64,000 nt of DNA from Halobacteria archaeon HArc-gm2 (GCA_025517465.1 JAOPKE010000002.1:1-64000); one strand, 5' to 3'. Positions 6,972 to 16,134 are shown, counted from the stretch's first letter. The notes: generated by a model from the sequence alone, not told the origin. Numbers and translations: made by a program.

Positions 6972-7231
6972 GCTCCCGTCCCTCCGTCGTGATCTACGTC
7001 ATATGGACCGTGCTCAGAGACGAGACGGACGTCCTCGCGGGCGTACATGCGCCCGTCGCGTTGATCGCGCAGTTGCTCGAACGAGCCGTCGGCGCCGTAG
7101 GCATTCGCACAGTTCGAACACCAGAAGTGGTGGTTCGTCGGTTCCCAGGACCTGTGCCCATTGGGGCAGGTAAACCGCCATCGGTCCAGCTTGGTTTCGA
7201 TTCGGACCGTCGTCTTCTCCGACATGGCCAT
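6968..7231 (-). CDS. Small zinc-finger protein, first gene of a mini-operon
   Basis: About 87 residues. A zinc-binding pattern FTCPNGH ... WCSNCAN (C-x3-H and C-x2-C) follows an N-terminal strand-rich segment. I choose ATG 7231 (or the in-frame ATG at 7225) because a TATA box at 7250-7257 places transcription start at or next to these codons, typical of leaderless haloarchaeal mRNAs. The frame open further upstream is AT-rich and non-coding. Stop overlaps the next gene. Confidence 0.65.
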   Translation of the reverse strand: MAMSEKTTVRIETKLDRWRFTCPNGHRSWEPTNHHFWCSNCANAYGADGSFEQLRDQRDGRMYAREDVRLVSEHGPYDVDHDGGTGA

Positions 7232-7249
7232 CTTTAGCAACAAGATGTC

Positions 7250-7257
7250 TTTTAAAA
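7250..7257 (-). promoter_or_regulatory. TATA box of the zinc-finger mini-operon
   Basis: TTTTAAAA centred about 22-28 nt before the start codons at 7231/7225; fits a leaderless archaeal promoter. Confidence 0.55.
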
Positions 7258-7449
7258 TTGAGGGGCCAGATGGGGACGGTGAAAGTGAAACTGAAAATTG
7301 GGCTAGCTGGGAGCCGTGTGGCAGATATTCGGTTTTCTGCCGGTGAAAGTAAAACGGCTGAAGGCGGTGCAGTCGCTGTCGTGCGGGACATTGATGAGTC
7401 CCGGATGCTTGAGTTGACATGGCTTTCGTGCTCGCCCACGGAAGCCCAC

Positions 7450-7518
7450 GCGGACCCGTGTCCTTAGCACGGGGTCCGCTACTTTCTCGAACGGGACCCG
7501 ACGATTAGCGACGGGTCC
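7450..7518. other. Two adjacent hairpins sharing a GGACCCG arm
   Basis: GCGGACCCGTG (7450-7460) pairs with CACGGGGTCCGC (7468-7479) with one bulge; GGACCCG (7494-7500) pairs with CGGGTCC (7512-7518). They sit in the 430-bp gap between the zinc-finger operon and the winged-helix gene. They could be protein-binding sites, recombination sites or terminators; I cannot tell which. Confidence 0.35.
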
Positions 7519-7662
7519 GCGAATGTGCTTCCGTTGAGTACCAAGAAAACGGCAGGTTACTTAGTATTAATGGATGGGACAATACACTATTGCGAATTGC
7601 TTAATTCGTCGGGGTCAAACAAGCAGCGGACATTTCTATGAGTTAGCTGTGTCTAGTAACGA

Positions 7663-7935
7663 ATGCGCAGACCACGGGTATCGTGGATGACAGCGGCAGA
7701 CGACCATATTCTTGAGTTCTTACTGAATGAGGGTAACGAGCCGTTGGCAGCGACCCCAGCAATGGTCGAAATGAATATTGACTACAAAATCACGCACGTA
7801 AGAACTCGTCTTCGGGAGCTACAATCGGCTGGCCTTGTAGAATACTTCGACGAGAACCGGGGGGCATACCAGATAACTGAGCGCGGACGTGATTATCTCG
7901 ACGGTAAGCTTGACGTAGAAGATCTAGAAGAATAG
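7663..7935 (+). CDS. PhiH1-repressor-like winged-helix regulator
   Basis: A 90-residue winged-helix protein starting with the W-M-T-x-x-D-x-x-I-L-E-F-L motif typical of repressors related to that of halovirus PhiH1. A helix-turn-helix (residues about 38-60, YKITHVRTRLRELQSAGLVE) and wing (YQITERG) follow, then an acidic tail. It probably controls the neighbouring element genes, perhaps the TcmP/radical-SAM genes 110 bp downstream. ATG 7663 fits the family start. Confidence 0.75.
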   Translation: MRRPRVSWMTAADDHILEFLLNEGNEPLAATPAMVEMNIDYKITHVRTRLRELQSAGLVEYFDENRGAYQITERGRDYLDGKLDVEDLEE

Positions 7936-8044
7936 CGACCCAAAGCAGTCAGTTGGTCTCTGGCACATAACAGATATCGATGACGTACCTAGGTTGATAA
8001 GGATTGAACATTATTAATTTGCTAATCGAGGTATCTCCTGTTCA

Positions 8045-9229
8045 ATGAGGGCTGATGACGATATTGAGAAAAAGCAGATGAAGGGACAGACCGAAGTCAA
8101 ACATAATATATTACAAAAATATCTTCGACCGTGGATGTTTAAAATATCGGAGGTCAATTCAGATATTCTTTATATCGATGGATTCGCGGGCTGGGGATAT
8201 TATCCGGACGGGTCTCCCGGGTCACCAATTCTCGCGATGGATGTCGTTGAGCAGAATTATAGTTCGCTCAAACACAAGCTTGACAATTTCTATTGTACAT
8301 TCATAGAGAATAACGAACAAAATCACGAGGAACTGGAACAGGCTGTTAATGAGAAACAAGAAGAATGTCCCCCCGTAGTCAAACCTGACCCGATAAATGC
8401 CAAATTCAATGACTTTGCGACTGACTTTCTTGATGAGGTTGACCGGCCCATTCCAACTTTCATATTTATAGACCCCTTTGGATTCAGCGGGGTGCCCTTT
8501 GAAACAGTTAGTGAACTAATCAATATGCGGGAGACCGGTGTTGAGCTATTTATCACATTTATGTCTGGGAAAATGGCTCAGTTTATGGAAACCGATACTC
8601 ATAGTATTGCGATCTCTGAAATTCTAGGAACAGAAGATTGGGAAGACCGGGTTGACTTGGATGGGTCAAAGGAAGAAAGGGCTGAGCAGTTTCTTGAAGT
8701 CTACGAGGATCAACTACGGAACCAAGCTGGTGTTGAGTACGTTTGGCCTTTTCAGATGTATGAAGAGTCAAAGTCGCAAACAGCATATTATCTAGTTCAC
8801 GCCACAAATCATTTCGACGGACACAGTATTATGAAAGAAATTATGTTTAATGAGGGGGCAGATGATCAATTTGCGTATCTTGGGCCCGATCATTACCTTT
8901 TCGAAGAAGAGCAGATGGATTTGACGAGCTTCGGAGATGAGAATGGTAATAGTAAGTTCCAACGGAAAATTGAGTCACTAGCAGATGACCTTTATGAGCG
9001 GTACAAAGGGGAGCAAACGACCTTAAAACAGGTTATGAAAGAGACAACACACGAGACTCCTCTGGCGAGACCGCACTATAAGGATGCCGCTGAGCATTTA
9101 GAAGAACAGAATTTGCTAGATGTAACCCATCGTCCTGACCGGCGGGACGGGAATAAATCGCGAGGCGTCGGGTTAGATGATGATATAACGTTCGTAGATA
9201 AGCCTCGTTTGGGTGACTTCTGCCCATGA
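8045..9229 (+). CDS. tcmP: Three-Cys-motif partner protein (TcmP)
   Basis: A 394-residue protein of the TcmP family, which is encoded next to a radical-SAM protein whose FeS motif is C-x3-C-x2-C. Visible landmarks are KH-x-ILQKYL, YIDGFAGWG (43-51), a Rossmann-like start, and FIFIDPFGFSG (140-149), resembling methyltransferase motifs I and IV; the C-terminal part looks like a winged helix. The biochemical role of TcmP is not established; partner genes lie directly downstream (two paralogues). The gene is AT-rich relative to the window, suggesting recent transfer. An AT-rich TATA-like run lies about 30 bp before the ATG. Confidence 0.8.
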   Translation: MRADDDIEKKQMKGQTEVKHNILQKYLRPWMFKISEVNSDILYIDGFAGWGYYPDGSPGSPILAMDVVEQNYSSLKHKLDNFYCTFIENNEQNHEELEQAVNEKQEECPPVVKPDPINAKFNDFATDFLDEVDRPIPTFIFIDPFGFSGVPFETVSELINMRETGVELFITFMSGKMAQFMETDTHSIAISEILGTEDWEDRVDLDGSKEERAEQFLEVYEDQLRNQAGVEYVWPFQMYEESKSQTAYYLVHATNHFDGHSIMKEIMFNEGADDQFAYLGPDHYLFEEEQMDLTSFGDENGNSKFQRKIESLADDLYERYKGEQTTLKQVMKETTHETPLARPHYKDAAEHLEEQNLLDVTHRPDRRDGNKSRGVGLDDDITFVDKPRLGDFCP

Positions 9230-9292
9230 GATTGCAGAGCCTACAGGGCCAGAATCAAATTAATCAAACATGGCATCGCAAAACGTAACGAT

Positions 9293-10603
9293 ATGATAAA
9301 TCCAGAACGCCATCGGCTGTCTGTATACCAGACAAAACCTGGGACATGGGATAGGGAACGGTATTCTGTCTTCGACACTAGTGGACATATCGTTGATAAT
9401 AAAAATGGAAAGCCGACTCTTGACTCAATTAGGAAGTGGAGTAAGAAATCAGGTGGGGATCTTGATCGAATCGACCTATGGTCTTCAAAACTGAATTGTA
9501 GTAGCTGCGGATCCTTGATTGATGACCGGTTCAGCTCTACTTCTACAGGCGAGCTACTTTGTTGGGATTGTGCGATGAGCCGCACAGAAGAAACTGACAG
9601 TAGGGGTGTTTCGCATACCACCGATCCTACAAAGGCTATCCTATCGAGCTCAGCACTCCATCACAAAAACCTCTGTAATTACGTAATAAACGTTGCAACC
9701 GGCTGTACGCACGGCTGCAAATTCTGTTACGTTCCAAGTACTCCTAATATCAAAACTCGGGCTGAAATGCTGGAAGACCAGGTGAATGTGGATGATGGCC
9801 AGCAGGAATGGGGTAGCTATCTCCTCTATCGCGACGATCTGCCCGAACGCCTTGCCCGGAAGCTAGACCGCAAGCAGAAGTGGGACAGTAAGGACGGCGG
9901 CCGGGGAGTTGTTATGATTTCCAGTGGTACGGACTGTTACCAAGACCGCCGAGCAGCACAGATTACCCGTGGCTGTGTCATAGAGCTAGTGAATCACGGA
10001 CGCCCTGTTCGTATTCTTACTCGGAGTCCAGCAGTCGTCCGTGATATTGACGTATTCCAAGCTGCCGATGGACTCGTGACTGTAGGTTCTTCTATCCCTT
10101 GTCTTGATGACGAGAAGGTCCGGTCTATTGAACCCGGTGCACCTGCACCATCAACTCGGCTAAATGCCCTAGAAAAGATAAGCAACGCCGGCGTCCCTGT
10201 CTACGTCTCGATGTCGCCCACGTACCCGACACAGACCAGAGAAGACCTCTATGAGCAACTCCGAATCTTCAAGGAGCGTCTCGATCCAGACGTGGTCTTC
10301 CACGAGCCGATCAATCCACGCGGTGGGAACTTCGATATGACTGTTCAGGCTGCTCGTGATGCCGGACAGGAGAAATTAGCTAAGGAATTAAAGAAGCTCA
10401 AAGACCGTGACAACTGGATTGCGTACTCCAAACGCCAGCTCACTGCTGTTGAGGAAATCGGCGAAGAACTCGATATTCCCATTCACCTTTGGCCTGATAA
10501 GCAGTTCGTGAAGTACGTCAAGGAGGATAAAGAGCACTTCAAGCGCCAAATAGAGAAGAATGATTCGCCTGAGGATTACCCGCTTAATCCAACCTCGGCA
10601 TAA
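9293..10603 (+). CDS. Radical-SAM three-Cys-motif protein, copy 1 (phage Gp37/Gp68-like)
   Basis: A 436-residue radical-SAM protein. Cys69/72 and Cys90/93 form an N-terminal zinc ribbon (CSSCG ... CWDC). The radical-SAM cluster is C138-x3-C142-x2-C145 (GCTHGCKFCYVPS), followed by SSGTDCYQ, a conserved family motif. The fold resembles spore-photoproduct-lyase-like radical-SAM enzymes and phage Gp37/Gp68 proteins. Substrate unknown. It is separated from tcmP by about 60 bp and is followed by a diverged paralogue, giving an unusual 1+2 arrangement. Low GC compared with the surrounding genes. Confidence 0.8.
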   Translation: MINPERHRLSVYQTKPGTWDRERYSVFDTSGHIVDNKNGKPTLDSIRKWSKKSGGDLDRIDLWSSKLNCSSCGSLIDDRFSSTSTGELLCWDCAMSRTEETDSRGVSHTTDPTKAILSSSALHHKNLCNYVINVATGCTHGCKFCYVPSTPNIKTRAEMLEDQVNVDDGQQEWGSYLLYRDDLPERLARKLDRKQKWDSKDGGRGVVMISSGTDCYQDRRAAQITRGCVIELVNHGRPVRILTRSPAVVRDIDVFQAADGLVTVGSSIPCLDDEKVRSIEPGAPAPSTRLNALEKISNAGVPVYVSMSPTYPTQTREDLYEQLRIFKERLDPDVVFHEPINPRGGNFDMTVQAARDAGQEKLAKELKKLKDRDNWIAYSKRQLTAVEEIGEELDIPIHLWPDKQFVKYVKEDKEHFKRQIEKNDSPEDYPLNPTSA

Positions 10604-10650
10604 TCTGGTCCCCCTCTTCTAGTTTCACTTTCACTCCCCCATTTACTCGT

Positions 10651-10660
10651 TATTATAAAA
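10651..10660 (+). promoter_or_regulatory. TATA box before the second radical-SAM gene
   Basis: TATTATAAAA lies about 35 bp upstream of ATG 10693, consistent with independent transcription of the second copy. Confidence 0.5.
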
Positions 10661-10692
10661 CTAGTGGCAATAGTGCAAATTGGGACCCAACT

Positions 10693-11964
10693 ATGCATCT
10701 CAAAACCAAGCGGGACCCCGATGGCGGATGGTACGATCGATTCGTCCAACTCGTCGACGATGAGAAGCAAGTCGTCGAGGAGTTCGGCAAGAACCCGACG
10801 TTAGACGAGTTGCGTGAGGCCGAACGACGTCACAGCACCCGTATCAACCTCTGGCAGCAGGGGCTAGTCTGCTCAGAGTGTGGCAACCAGATCAATGACC
10901 GGTTTAGCGCCCGGCAAGACGGCCACCTCCTTTGCTGGAATTGCGCGACCAGTAACGATGGATCGGAGCAAGGTGGGCTACGAACCAACGCAGATCCAAC
11001 TAAGTCTGTTCTCAGTGAATCCAAACTCCACAAGAAGAGCCTCTGTGACTACGTAATCAATGTCGCAACAGGTTGTCGCCACGGCTGCAAGTTCTGTTAC
11101 GTTCCGTCAACTCCCGCTATCGGTAATCGCGAAGAAATGCTGGAGGACTGCGCCGATGTTGATGATCCCCAGAAAGACTGGGGCAATTACCTCCTATACC
11201 GAGACGATCTCCCTGAGCGAGTCCACCAAGGTCTAGAGCAAACCGACTTCGAGAACTGGAAGACCACCGACCGTGGGCGTGGCATCGTGATGCTGTCGAG
11301 CGGGACGGATTGCTACCAAGATCGTCGAGCTGCACAGATCACTCGCGGTTGTGTTCACGAACTCATTAAGCACGATGTCCCAACTCGAATACTAACCCGT
11401 AGTCCAAACGTCACCCGGGATATTGATCTGTTTAAGCAGGCGAATGGTAACCTCACCATCGGTACTTCGATCCCGAGCTTTGATACTGCACTCGTTAAAA
11501 CGTTGGAACCTAATGCGCCCCCACCCATGGCTCGGTGGGAAGCCCTGAACGAACTACTTGAAGCAGGTATCCCGCGTTTTGTATCCTTCTCACCAACATA
11601 TCCGACAATGGACCGGGACGATGTTCATGAAGCTCTTAGCTGGTTCGCTGCAATAGACCCCGAAGTTGTCTTCCACGAACCAATCAACCCGCGTGGAATC
11701 AATTTCGAGATGTGTGTTCAGGCTCTTCAGGAGTCGGGGATGGAGTCTGAAGCAAGTAAATTCCGCCAACTGACGCAACATGGAGAGTGGGCAGATTACG
11801 CACTTGAACAGATCGAGATGGTACGTGAGATAGCGACTCACTTCGACAATCTAACCATCCATACTTGGCCTGGACACGATCTTACTAAAGTAGCTTCCGG
11901 CACCCAAAAAGAGAAACTAAAGAAGATGCGCAGACAGATATCTCCGGAACAATTCGCAGAATAA
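10693..11964 (+). CDS. Radical-SAM three-Cys-motif protein, copy 2
   Basis: A 423-residue paralogue of the preceding gene with the same order of parts: zinc ribbon C60/C63 and C81/C84, radical-SAM cluster C128-x3-C132-x2-C135, SSGTDCYQDRRAAQITRGCV and the FHEPINPRG motif. The first about 55 residues differ completely from copy 1, while the core is clearly homologous but diverged, and codon use is more GC-rich. So this is not a recent tandem duplication but two lineages brought together or an old duplication. It probably works with the single TcmP protein; alternative substrates for the two enzymes are possible. Confidence 0.8.
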   Translation: MHLKTKRDPDGGWYDRFVQLVDDEKQVVEEFGKNPTLDELREAERRHSTRINLWQQGLVCSECGNQINDRFSARQDGHLLCWNCATSNDGSEQGGLRTNADPTKSVLSESKLHKKSLCDYVINVATGCRHGCKFCYVPSTPAIGNREEMLEDCADVDDPQKDWGNYLLYRDDLPERVHQGLEQTDFENWKTTDRGRGIVMLSSGTDCYQDRRAAQITRGCVHELIKHDVPTRILTRSPNVTRDIDLFKQANGNLTIGTSIPSFDTALVKTLEPNAPPPMARWEALNELLEAGIPRFVSFSPTYPTMDRDDVHEALSWFAAIDPEVVFHEPINPRGINFEMCVQALQESGMESEASKFRQLTQHGEWADYALEQIEMVREIATHFDNLTIHTWPGHDLTKVASGTQKEKLKKMRRQISPEQFAE

Positions 11965-12065
11965 GATTCGTTGGGCAGGAGCAGTGATCAAGTCTCGTTC
12001 AGCGAAAATGGTGAGCCAGCCTGATTTTGTAGAGCGAGTGCTAACACACGGGTTAGAGATGGCTA

Positions 12066-13373
12066 TTATAGAACATCCGCAGACAACCACAATTCTAAAT
12101 TTCGGAGTGTGTATTTGTATGATTTCTTTTCTTTATCATCGGACGCTTCAAGCCACTCTCTTGCCGTTTTTGGTATGAGTTCGAATGCCTTGTCTGGTTC
12201 TATTTGTTCTGTTGAGTCGACGTCATTTCCGTCGATCTCCACGGGATTTTGACTACTGATTATTTCATCTATCCGGTTAACTTTGTCACGGGCGAATAGA
12301 CTGTGGTACTTGGGAATATTGAACCTTGGATGTTTGATACTATCGCTATTTTCCATAAAATCGTCGAATAAATCCCTCTCTCCCGCGATTAACAGGCTCT
12401 TACAAGCAGAGTGTCTAGCCACGGAGTCATCGGGAGTCTTGCTGAGAATTTCTTTACAGGTATCCGCAGAAGCGCCCATTAGCCAATATGTACCCTGAAG
12501 CCACTGGGTAAGTGAACTGTAGACGAGGAGTTCTGCTACTTCCTCATCACCATCGAGACTACCTAAGTTGGCGTAATACCGCATCAAGTTCTGAAGATCA
12601 ACAGTATAATTGGGAGTCTGATCACGTTTCGCAATATCGGCGTCAATCTCTTCCTGTAGAGAATCGAATCTTCGCCTAAATACTTCTCCTGATACTTGAT
12701 AATCGCCATCAGGAGATATTTCAAATGATATGTCAGCTTCCGCCTTCTCGGAAGGTTGAAGCTTTCCAACATCAGCAACAGCTTCTGGCCCCATTCCAAC
12801 CACACGTCGAACTCCTTCTAAGATGAACTCTCTTTCTTCCTTGACTCGTTTCTGGATGATGTTTTCAATCGCCTCATGAGTCGCTCTGTCCTTTCCTGAA
12901 GAACTCCGAATCCAGATCTCTCCTTCCTCAATGAGGCTGTTCCCATCGTGAGAGAAGTGGCTATCTGATATGCTTGGAGGATTATCTGGTTCATGAATGA
13001 TGAATAGCGCAAAGGTACATCCGTCTTCCTCGTAGGTGTGCAGTTCAACTCTCGGGCTTGGAGTCATCCACCCGTTGATTTTCTCTTGGAGGTCGTCCTC
13101 GTCAAAGCTTAGAATGTGTCTCTTGTCTGCGCTGTCATCAAATGCGTCGTCAGAAACACCTACGATACCATCATCCTCGTCACACCCAATTAGGACGTAA
13201 CGCTCCCTGTCATCGTGTATTGCATTAGCTAAGGAGAGGACATCTTTCAGAAACTCTACTTCTATATGTGGATTACCATTGATTCGATAATCAGACTTGT
13301 AATCTACCCAAGAATGTTCGTCACCGTCGAGTTGCTCAATTAGCTTGAGTACCTCCTCCTGCTCCATTGCCAT
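12066..13373 (-). CDS. Schlafen/AlbA_2-domain protein
   Basis: About 435 residues. The N-terminal 150 residues match the AlbA_2 (Schlafen-type) domain: SWVDYKSDYRI, LKDVLSLANAI and YVLIGCDEDDGIVGV. This domain is a divergent nuclease or nucleic-acid-binding fold, common in defence islands and in transcription factors. The remaining about 280 residues are mainly helical and unassigned. ATG 13373 chosen over an upstream TTG because TTTATA about 20 nt upstream suggests a leaderless start; ATG 13367 is also possible. It converges with the radical-SAM gene and may be a stand-alone defence gene. Confidence 0.75.
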   Translation of the reverse strand: MAMEQEEVLKLIEQLDGDEHSWVDYKSDYRINGNPHIEVEFLKDVLSLANAIHDDRERYVLIGCDEDDGIVGVSDDAFDDSADKRHILSFDEDDLQEKINGWMTPSPRVELHTYEEDGCTFALFIIHEPDNPPSISDSHFSHDGNSLIEEGEIWIRSSSGKDRATHEAIENIIQKRVKEEREFILEGVRRVVGMGPEAVADVGKLQPSEKAEADISFEISPDGDYQVSGEVFRRRFDSLQEEIDADIAKRDQTPNYTVDLQNLMRYYANLGSLDGDEEVAELLVYSSLTQWLQGTYWLMGASADTCKEILSKTPDDSVARHSACKSLLIAGERDLFDDFMENSDSIKHPRFNIPKYHSLFARDKVNRIDEIISSQNPVEIDGNDVDSTEQIEPDKAFELIPKTAREWLEASDDKEKKSYKYTLRNLELWLSADVL

Positions 13374-13690
13374 AACCAACTGTCATCATTTGCTATAAAA
13401 TGTGTGACTGTCGTAACTCGGTCGTAGTGGTTTTCCAAACAGCGTTTTGTCAAATATTAACAACGAGGTCGAATCAGATTCTCTTGTGTGTACTGGCAGT
13501 CGCGCGTCGAGAGAAATCGATTCCCGATTTTGCACACATCCCATCGATCGGCGTGTGCAATATGACCGGGCAAAGCACCCATATCGGTCTGGTTGATCAG
13601 GCATTCTGCTCGCTTTCGTCCACTCTTTAAATGCCAATCGTATTTCAGTGAGTCGAAAAAACTAGGATCTCGGGGGGCGTGTGCACAATC

Positions 13691-13966
13691 ATGCGGCTCC
13701 GAATGAACGACCGACGGGAACGACGGTTCGAATACCTCCAGGAAGCGACCGGCGAGAACACGAAGAGTGGTGCCCTCGACGTCGCGGCCGATTACTACCT
13801 CGCGATGGCCGGCGGAACGGGTGCGTATCCGAACGGCGCCGTCGAGGAGCTCATGCAGCTCGCCTGTGAGAAGGGGAGCGTGACGCCGGCAGAGATCGCA
13901 GAGATCCTGGGTGACGAGAATCTTCCAATCGAGTACGAACGGGAGTGTTCCGTCGGCCACGGGTAA
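13691..13966 (+). CDS. Small haloarchaeal protein, possible DNA-binding N terminus
   Basis: About 91 residues from ATG 13691 (an upstream in-frame ATG exists at 13679). It begins MRLRMNDRRERRFEYLQEATGENTKS, resembling a ribbon-helix-helix segment, then has helices and the motif VTPAEIAEIL. Proteins of this style recur in haloarchaeal genomes; I do not know a function. Codon use is typical of the host, unlike the AT-rich gene before it. Confidence 0.6.
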   Translation: MRLRMNDRRERRFEYLQEATGENTKSGALDVAADYYLAMAGGTGAYPNGAVEELMQLACEKGSVTPAEIAEILGDENLPIEYERECSVGHG

Positions 13967-14031
13967 GCGTGTAAATTAGACTCTGATACGAGCGCAAACC
14001 GGCGGACCGACGCGAATTACCTCAGGCTTCG

Positions 14032-14484
14032 TTTCGAAACCACTGCACGTTGCTCGTGGTCTGGAGGTATTCCTGAGGAGAGAGCGGTTCCTGGTTTTCC
14101 ATCAATTTGAGATAGTACTGTTCGCTCTGTTCGGCCCTCGTCGAGACAACTTGTTCGTCAGCCCCGCAGGCCTTCCTCTGCGATCCTGTCGATCACTTCG
14201 CGCTGCTGGCGGCGGAGTGTATCCTGCTGGCCGGTGAACGTCGCTTCGATATCCGTCCCGAACTGCTCGAAGGCACCTTCGTCACCGCAGACGAACGCAC
14301 CTTTGATTGCATCGTGGGCGACGTCCACAGGAAGCGTCTCGATATCAGAGAGGTCGACGAAGGGCACATCCTCTCGTTGGAGGGCCCCTGAGAGGAAACA
14401 CCGCTTTTCGAATCGTTCACGATCGGTAAGACTAGGGGTGTCAACGATAGAGCGAAAGGTGTGGTCGAGTAATTGACTAGTGTA
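14032..14484 (-). pseudogene. Gene fragment with a frameshift, truncated at an IS remnant
   Basis: On the minus strand an open frame runs from the IS boundary down to 14158 and encodes coherent acidic protein (RERFEKRCFLSGAL, DIETLPVDVAHDAIKGAF, VIDRIAEEGL). It then hits TGA, but the neighbouring frame continues sensibly (ADEQVVSTRAEQSEQYYL ... SNVQWFRNEA) to a stop at 14032-14034. One frameshift near 14160 joins them. The 5' end is missing where the transposase remnant begins, so the gene was probably broken by insertion and then decayed. Family unknown. Confidence 0.55.
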
Positions 14485-14486
14485 CT

Positions 14487-14839
14487 ATGCTATCGTTCCT
14501 CGATCACATCGTTGATCAGGCGCGCGAGCAAGAAATATTTTCGCGTGAGGACGTTCCGACGAAAGAACGGGTCTGGGCGGCGTTTTTGTACCATTCGGGG
14601 CTTTCGTATCGAAAGGTCGGCCTCGCGCTTGATCATTCGCACGAGGCCGTCCATCAGTGGTATCATCAGATCTCAGAGCTGTTCGATCCAGAACCTGACA
14701 GACATGGAGTATAGCAGTTGACGAAACGAAGGCCAAAATCGAGGACGAAGAGATCTACGTGTGGGCCGCTGTCAACGTGAATACGTTCGAGATCGTCCAC
14801 GTCGAGGTGTCACTCGGCCGATCAGAGTCAGTTGGGTAA
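14487..14839 (+). mobile_element. Degenerate IS6-like transposase remnant
   Basis: ATG 14487 starts the N terminus of a haloarchaeal DDE transposase of the IS6-like type: REDVPTKERVWAAFLYHSGL, then HSHEAVHQWYH. The frame is lost near 14710, and the next frame resumes with AVDETK, IYVWAAVNVNTFEIVHVEVS, which includes the first catalytic Asp region, before ending at TAA 14837. The rest of the catalytic domain is missing. It is therefore frameshifted and truncated, and inactive. It sits between a broken gene and the mcrBC operon, marking an old insertion or rearrangement point. Confidence 0.7.
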
Positions 14840-14886
14840 ACTGGAGCCATGTTTTTAATGCCCCAGTATGAAAGGTCAGTCAACAA

Positions 14887-16134
14887 ATGAGCAGCTCGTC
14901 CGAAGATAGCTATTCCCTGGAGGACGTACAGGGCGATCTAGACGTCCTCCGTGCCGTCGAAGACAGAGTCGTCGAAGCCATCGAGGGGGCAAAGAGTGCG
15001 GACGTCTTGGAGTACCTCATCCGCGAACAGCAACTAGACCTCCACCACGAGGGCGATCAGGGCGTCGGGCGTATCCGCCGAGCAGTCCTCGAGTCGGGGA
15101 AGGCCTCACAGGACTTGAAGCGAACCGTCATCACGCGTGGCGACGACACTCCTGGGAGTATCCTTGTTCCCGACGAGGTGGAGCGGAACGCCAAAACCGC
15201 ATTGCGGACAGGCAAGCCAGTCGTCCTCTACGGCCCGACAGGTACTGGGAAGACCACCTTCGCGAAGCAACTCGCACTACGTCACTGCGTCGGTTACTCA
15301 CTACATACGGCAACGCCATCGTGGACAGCCAAAGACATCATTGGCGGAATCGGGCCAAGTCTCACCGGTTCTTCGGGCTACCGATCTCTGAACTACGAGA
15401 CCGAACTCGGCGCCGTCTCGGAGGGTGTCAAGCGGGCTCGTGATTTCAATATCCCCTATGCAGTCATCCTGGACGAGATAACGCGAGCGGACATCTCGCA
15501 GATATTCGGGCCACTCTATACCGCCATCGAAAACCGCAATCAGACACTGATCGAAACAGACGACGGCGAGACCATCGAACTGGACGAGGACGTGAGCATC
15601 ATCTGCACGATGAACATGTCCGACCGGACGGTCAACGAGCTGGACAACGCCATCACGCGACGGTTCGCGATGGTCGAACTCGACGAGTACGAGGACGACG
15701 ACCGCCGGTCTCTGTTCGAAGGGTGGCTCGAGAGCAACCTCGGCGACATCCCCCTCCTCGGGAACGATGACCTACTGGAACTCTTCGAGGCCGACTACGA
15801 CGGTGTCAACAACGGCACCGAGCAGGCCTCGCGCGGCCCAATCATGCGCTTCGGGCCGATGCACTACCGTGACGTGACCATTTTCCTCCGCGAAGCCCTC
15901 CAAGACGAGAGTCTGTACATGGATGCACCCGAGGAAGCCGTCGGACAGGCGTTTCGTACGTTCATCGTCCCCCGGCTACTGAACTCGGCGGCGTTCCCGC
16001 AAATCGAGCAGATCGAGGAGCATTATCGGGCACTCAACAAGTCCTTCGAGATGTTCGACCTCGCGCCAGCGGCCGATCTCGCCAGCCGAGAACTCGAGGC
16101 CGAGCGCCGCCGGATGGGCTCCTACGAGCAATGA
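14887..16134 (+). CDS. mcrB: McrB-type AAA+ NTPase
   Basis: A 415-residue motor subunit of an McrBC-type modification-dependent restriction system. Walker A GPTGTGKTTF (about 116-125), Walker B YAVILDEITRAD (191-202) and the McrB-specific CTMNMSDRTVNELDNAITRRF region (240-260) with the N-x-x-D and arginine finger. The first about 90 residues are a short N-terminal part without the known DNA-binding domains of E. coli McrB, so target recognition probably differs or lies in McrC. A TTTTTAA box lies about 30 bp upstream of the ATG. The stop overlaps the mcrC start (ATGA). Confidence 0.85.
   Translation: MSSSSEDSYSLEDVQGDLDVLRAVEDRVVEAIEGAKSADVLEYLIREQQLDLHHEGDQGVGRIRRAVLESGKASQDLKRTVITRGDDTPGSILVPDEVERNAKTALRTGKPVVLYGPTGTGKTTFAKQLALRHCVGYSLHTATPSWTAKDIIGGIGPSLTGSSGYRSLNYETELGAVSEGVKRARDFNIPYAVILDEITRADISQIFGPLYTAIENRNQTLIETDDGETIELDEDVSIICTMNMSDRTVNELDNAITRRFAMVELDEYEDDDRRSLFEGWLESNLGDIPLLGNDDLLELFEADYDGVNNGTEQASRGPIMRFGPMHYRDVTIFLREALQDESLYMDAPEEAVGQAFRTFIVPRLLNSAAFPQIEQIEEHYRALNKSFEMFDLAPAADLASRELEAERRRMGSYEQ

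Noticed and set aside
7281-7352. GTGAAAGTGAAAC-like words shared with the inverted AGTTTCACTTTCAC at 10621
   Set aside because: Only about 13 bp in two or three copies in AT-richer DNA; could be chance, and no clear operator symmetry was found.
7258-7467. Rightward 69-codon frame after the TATA box
   Set aside because: Non-haloarchaeal composition and repeated GTGAAAGT words; probably promoter DNA.
8045-9229. TcmP gene as a plain DNA methyltransferase
   Set aside because: Although DGFAGWG and DPFG resemble methyltransferase motifs, the adjacent three-Cys radical-SAM genes and overall layout fit the TcmP family better.
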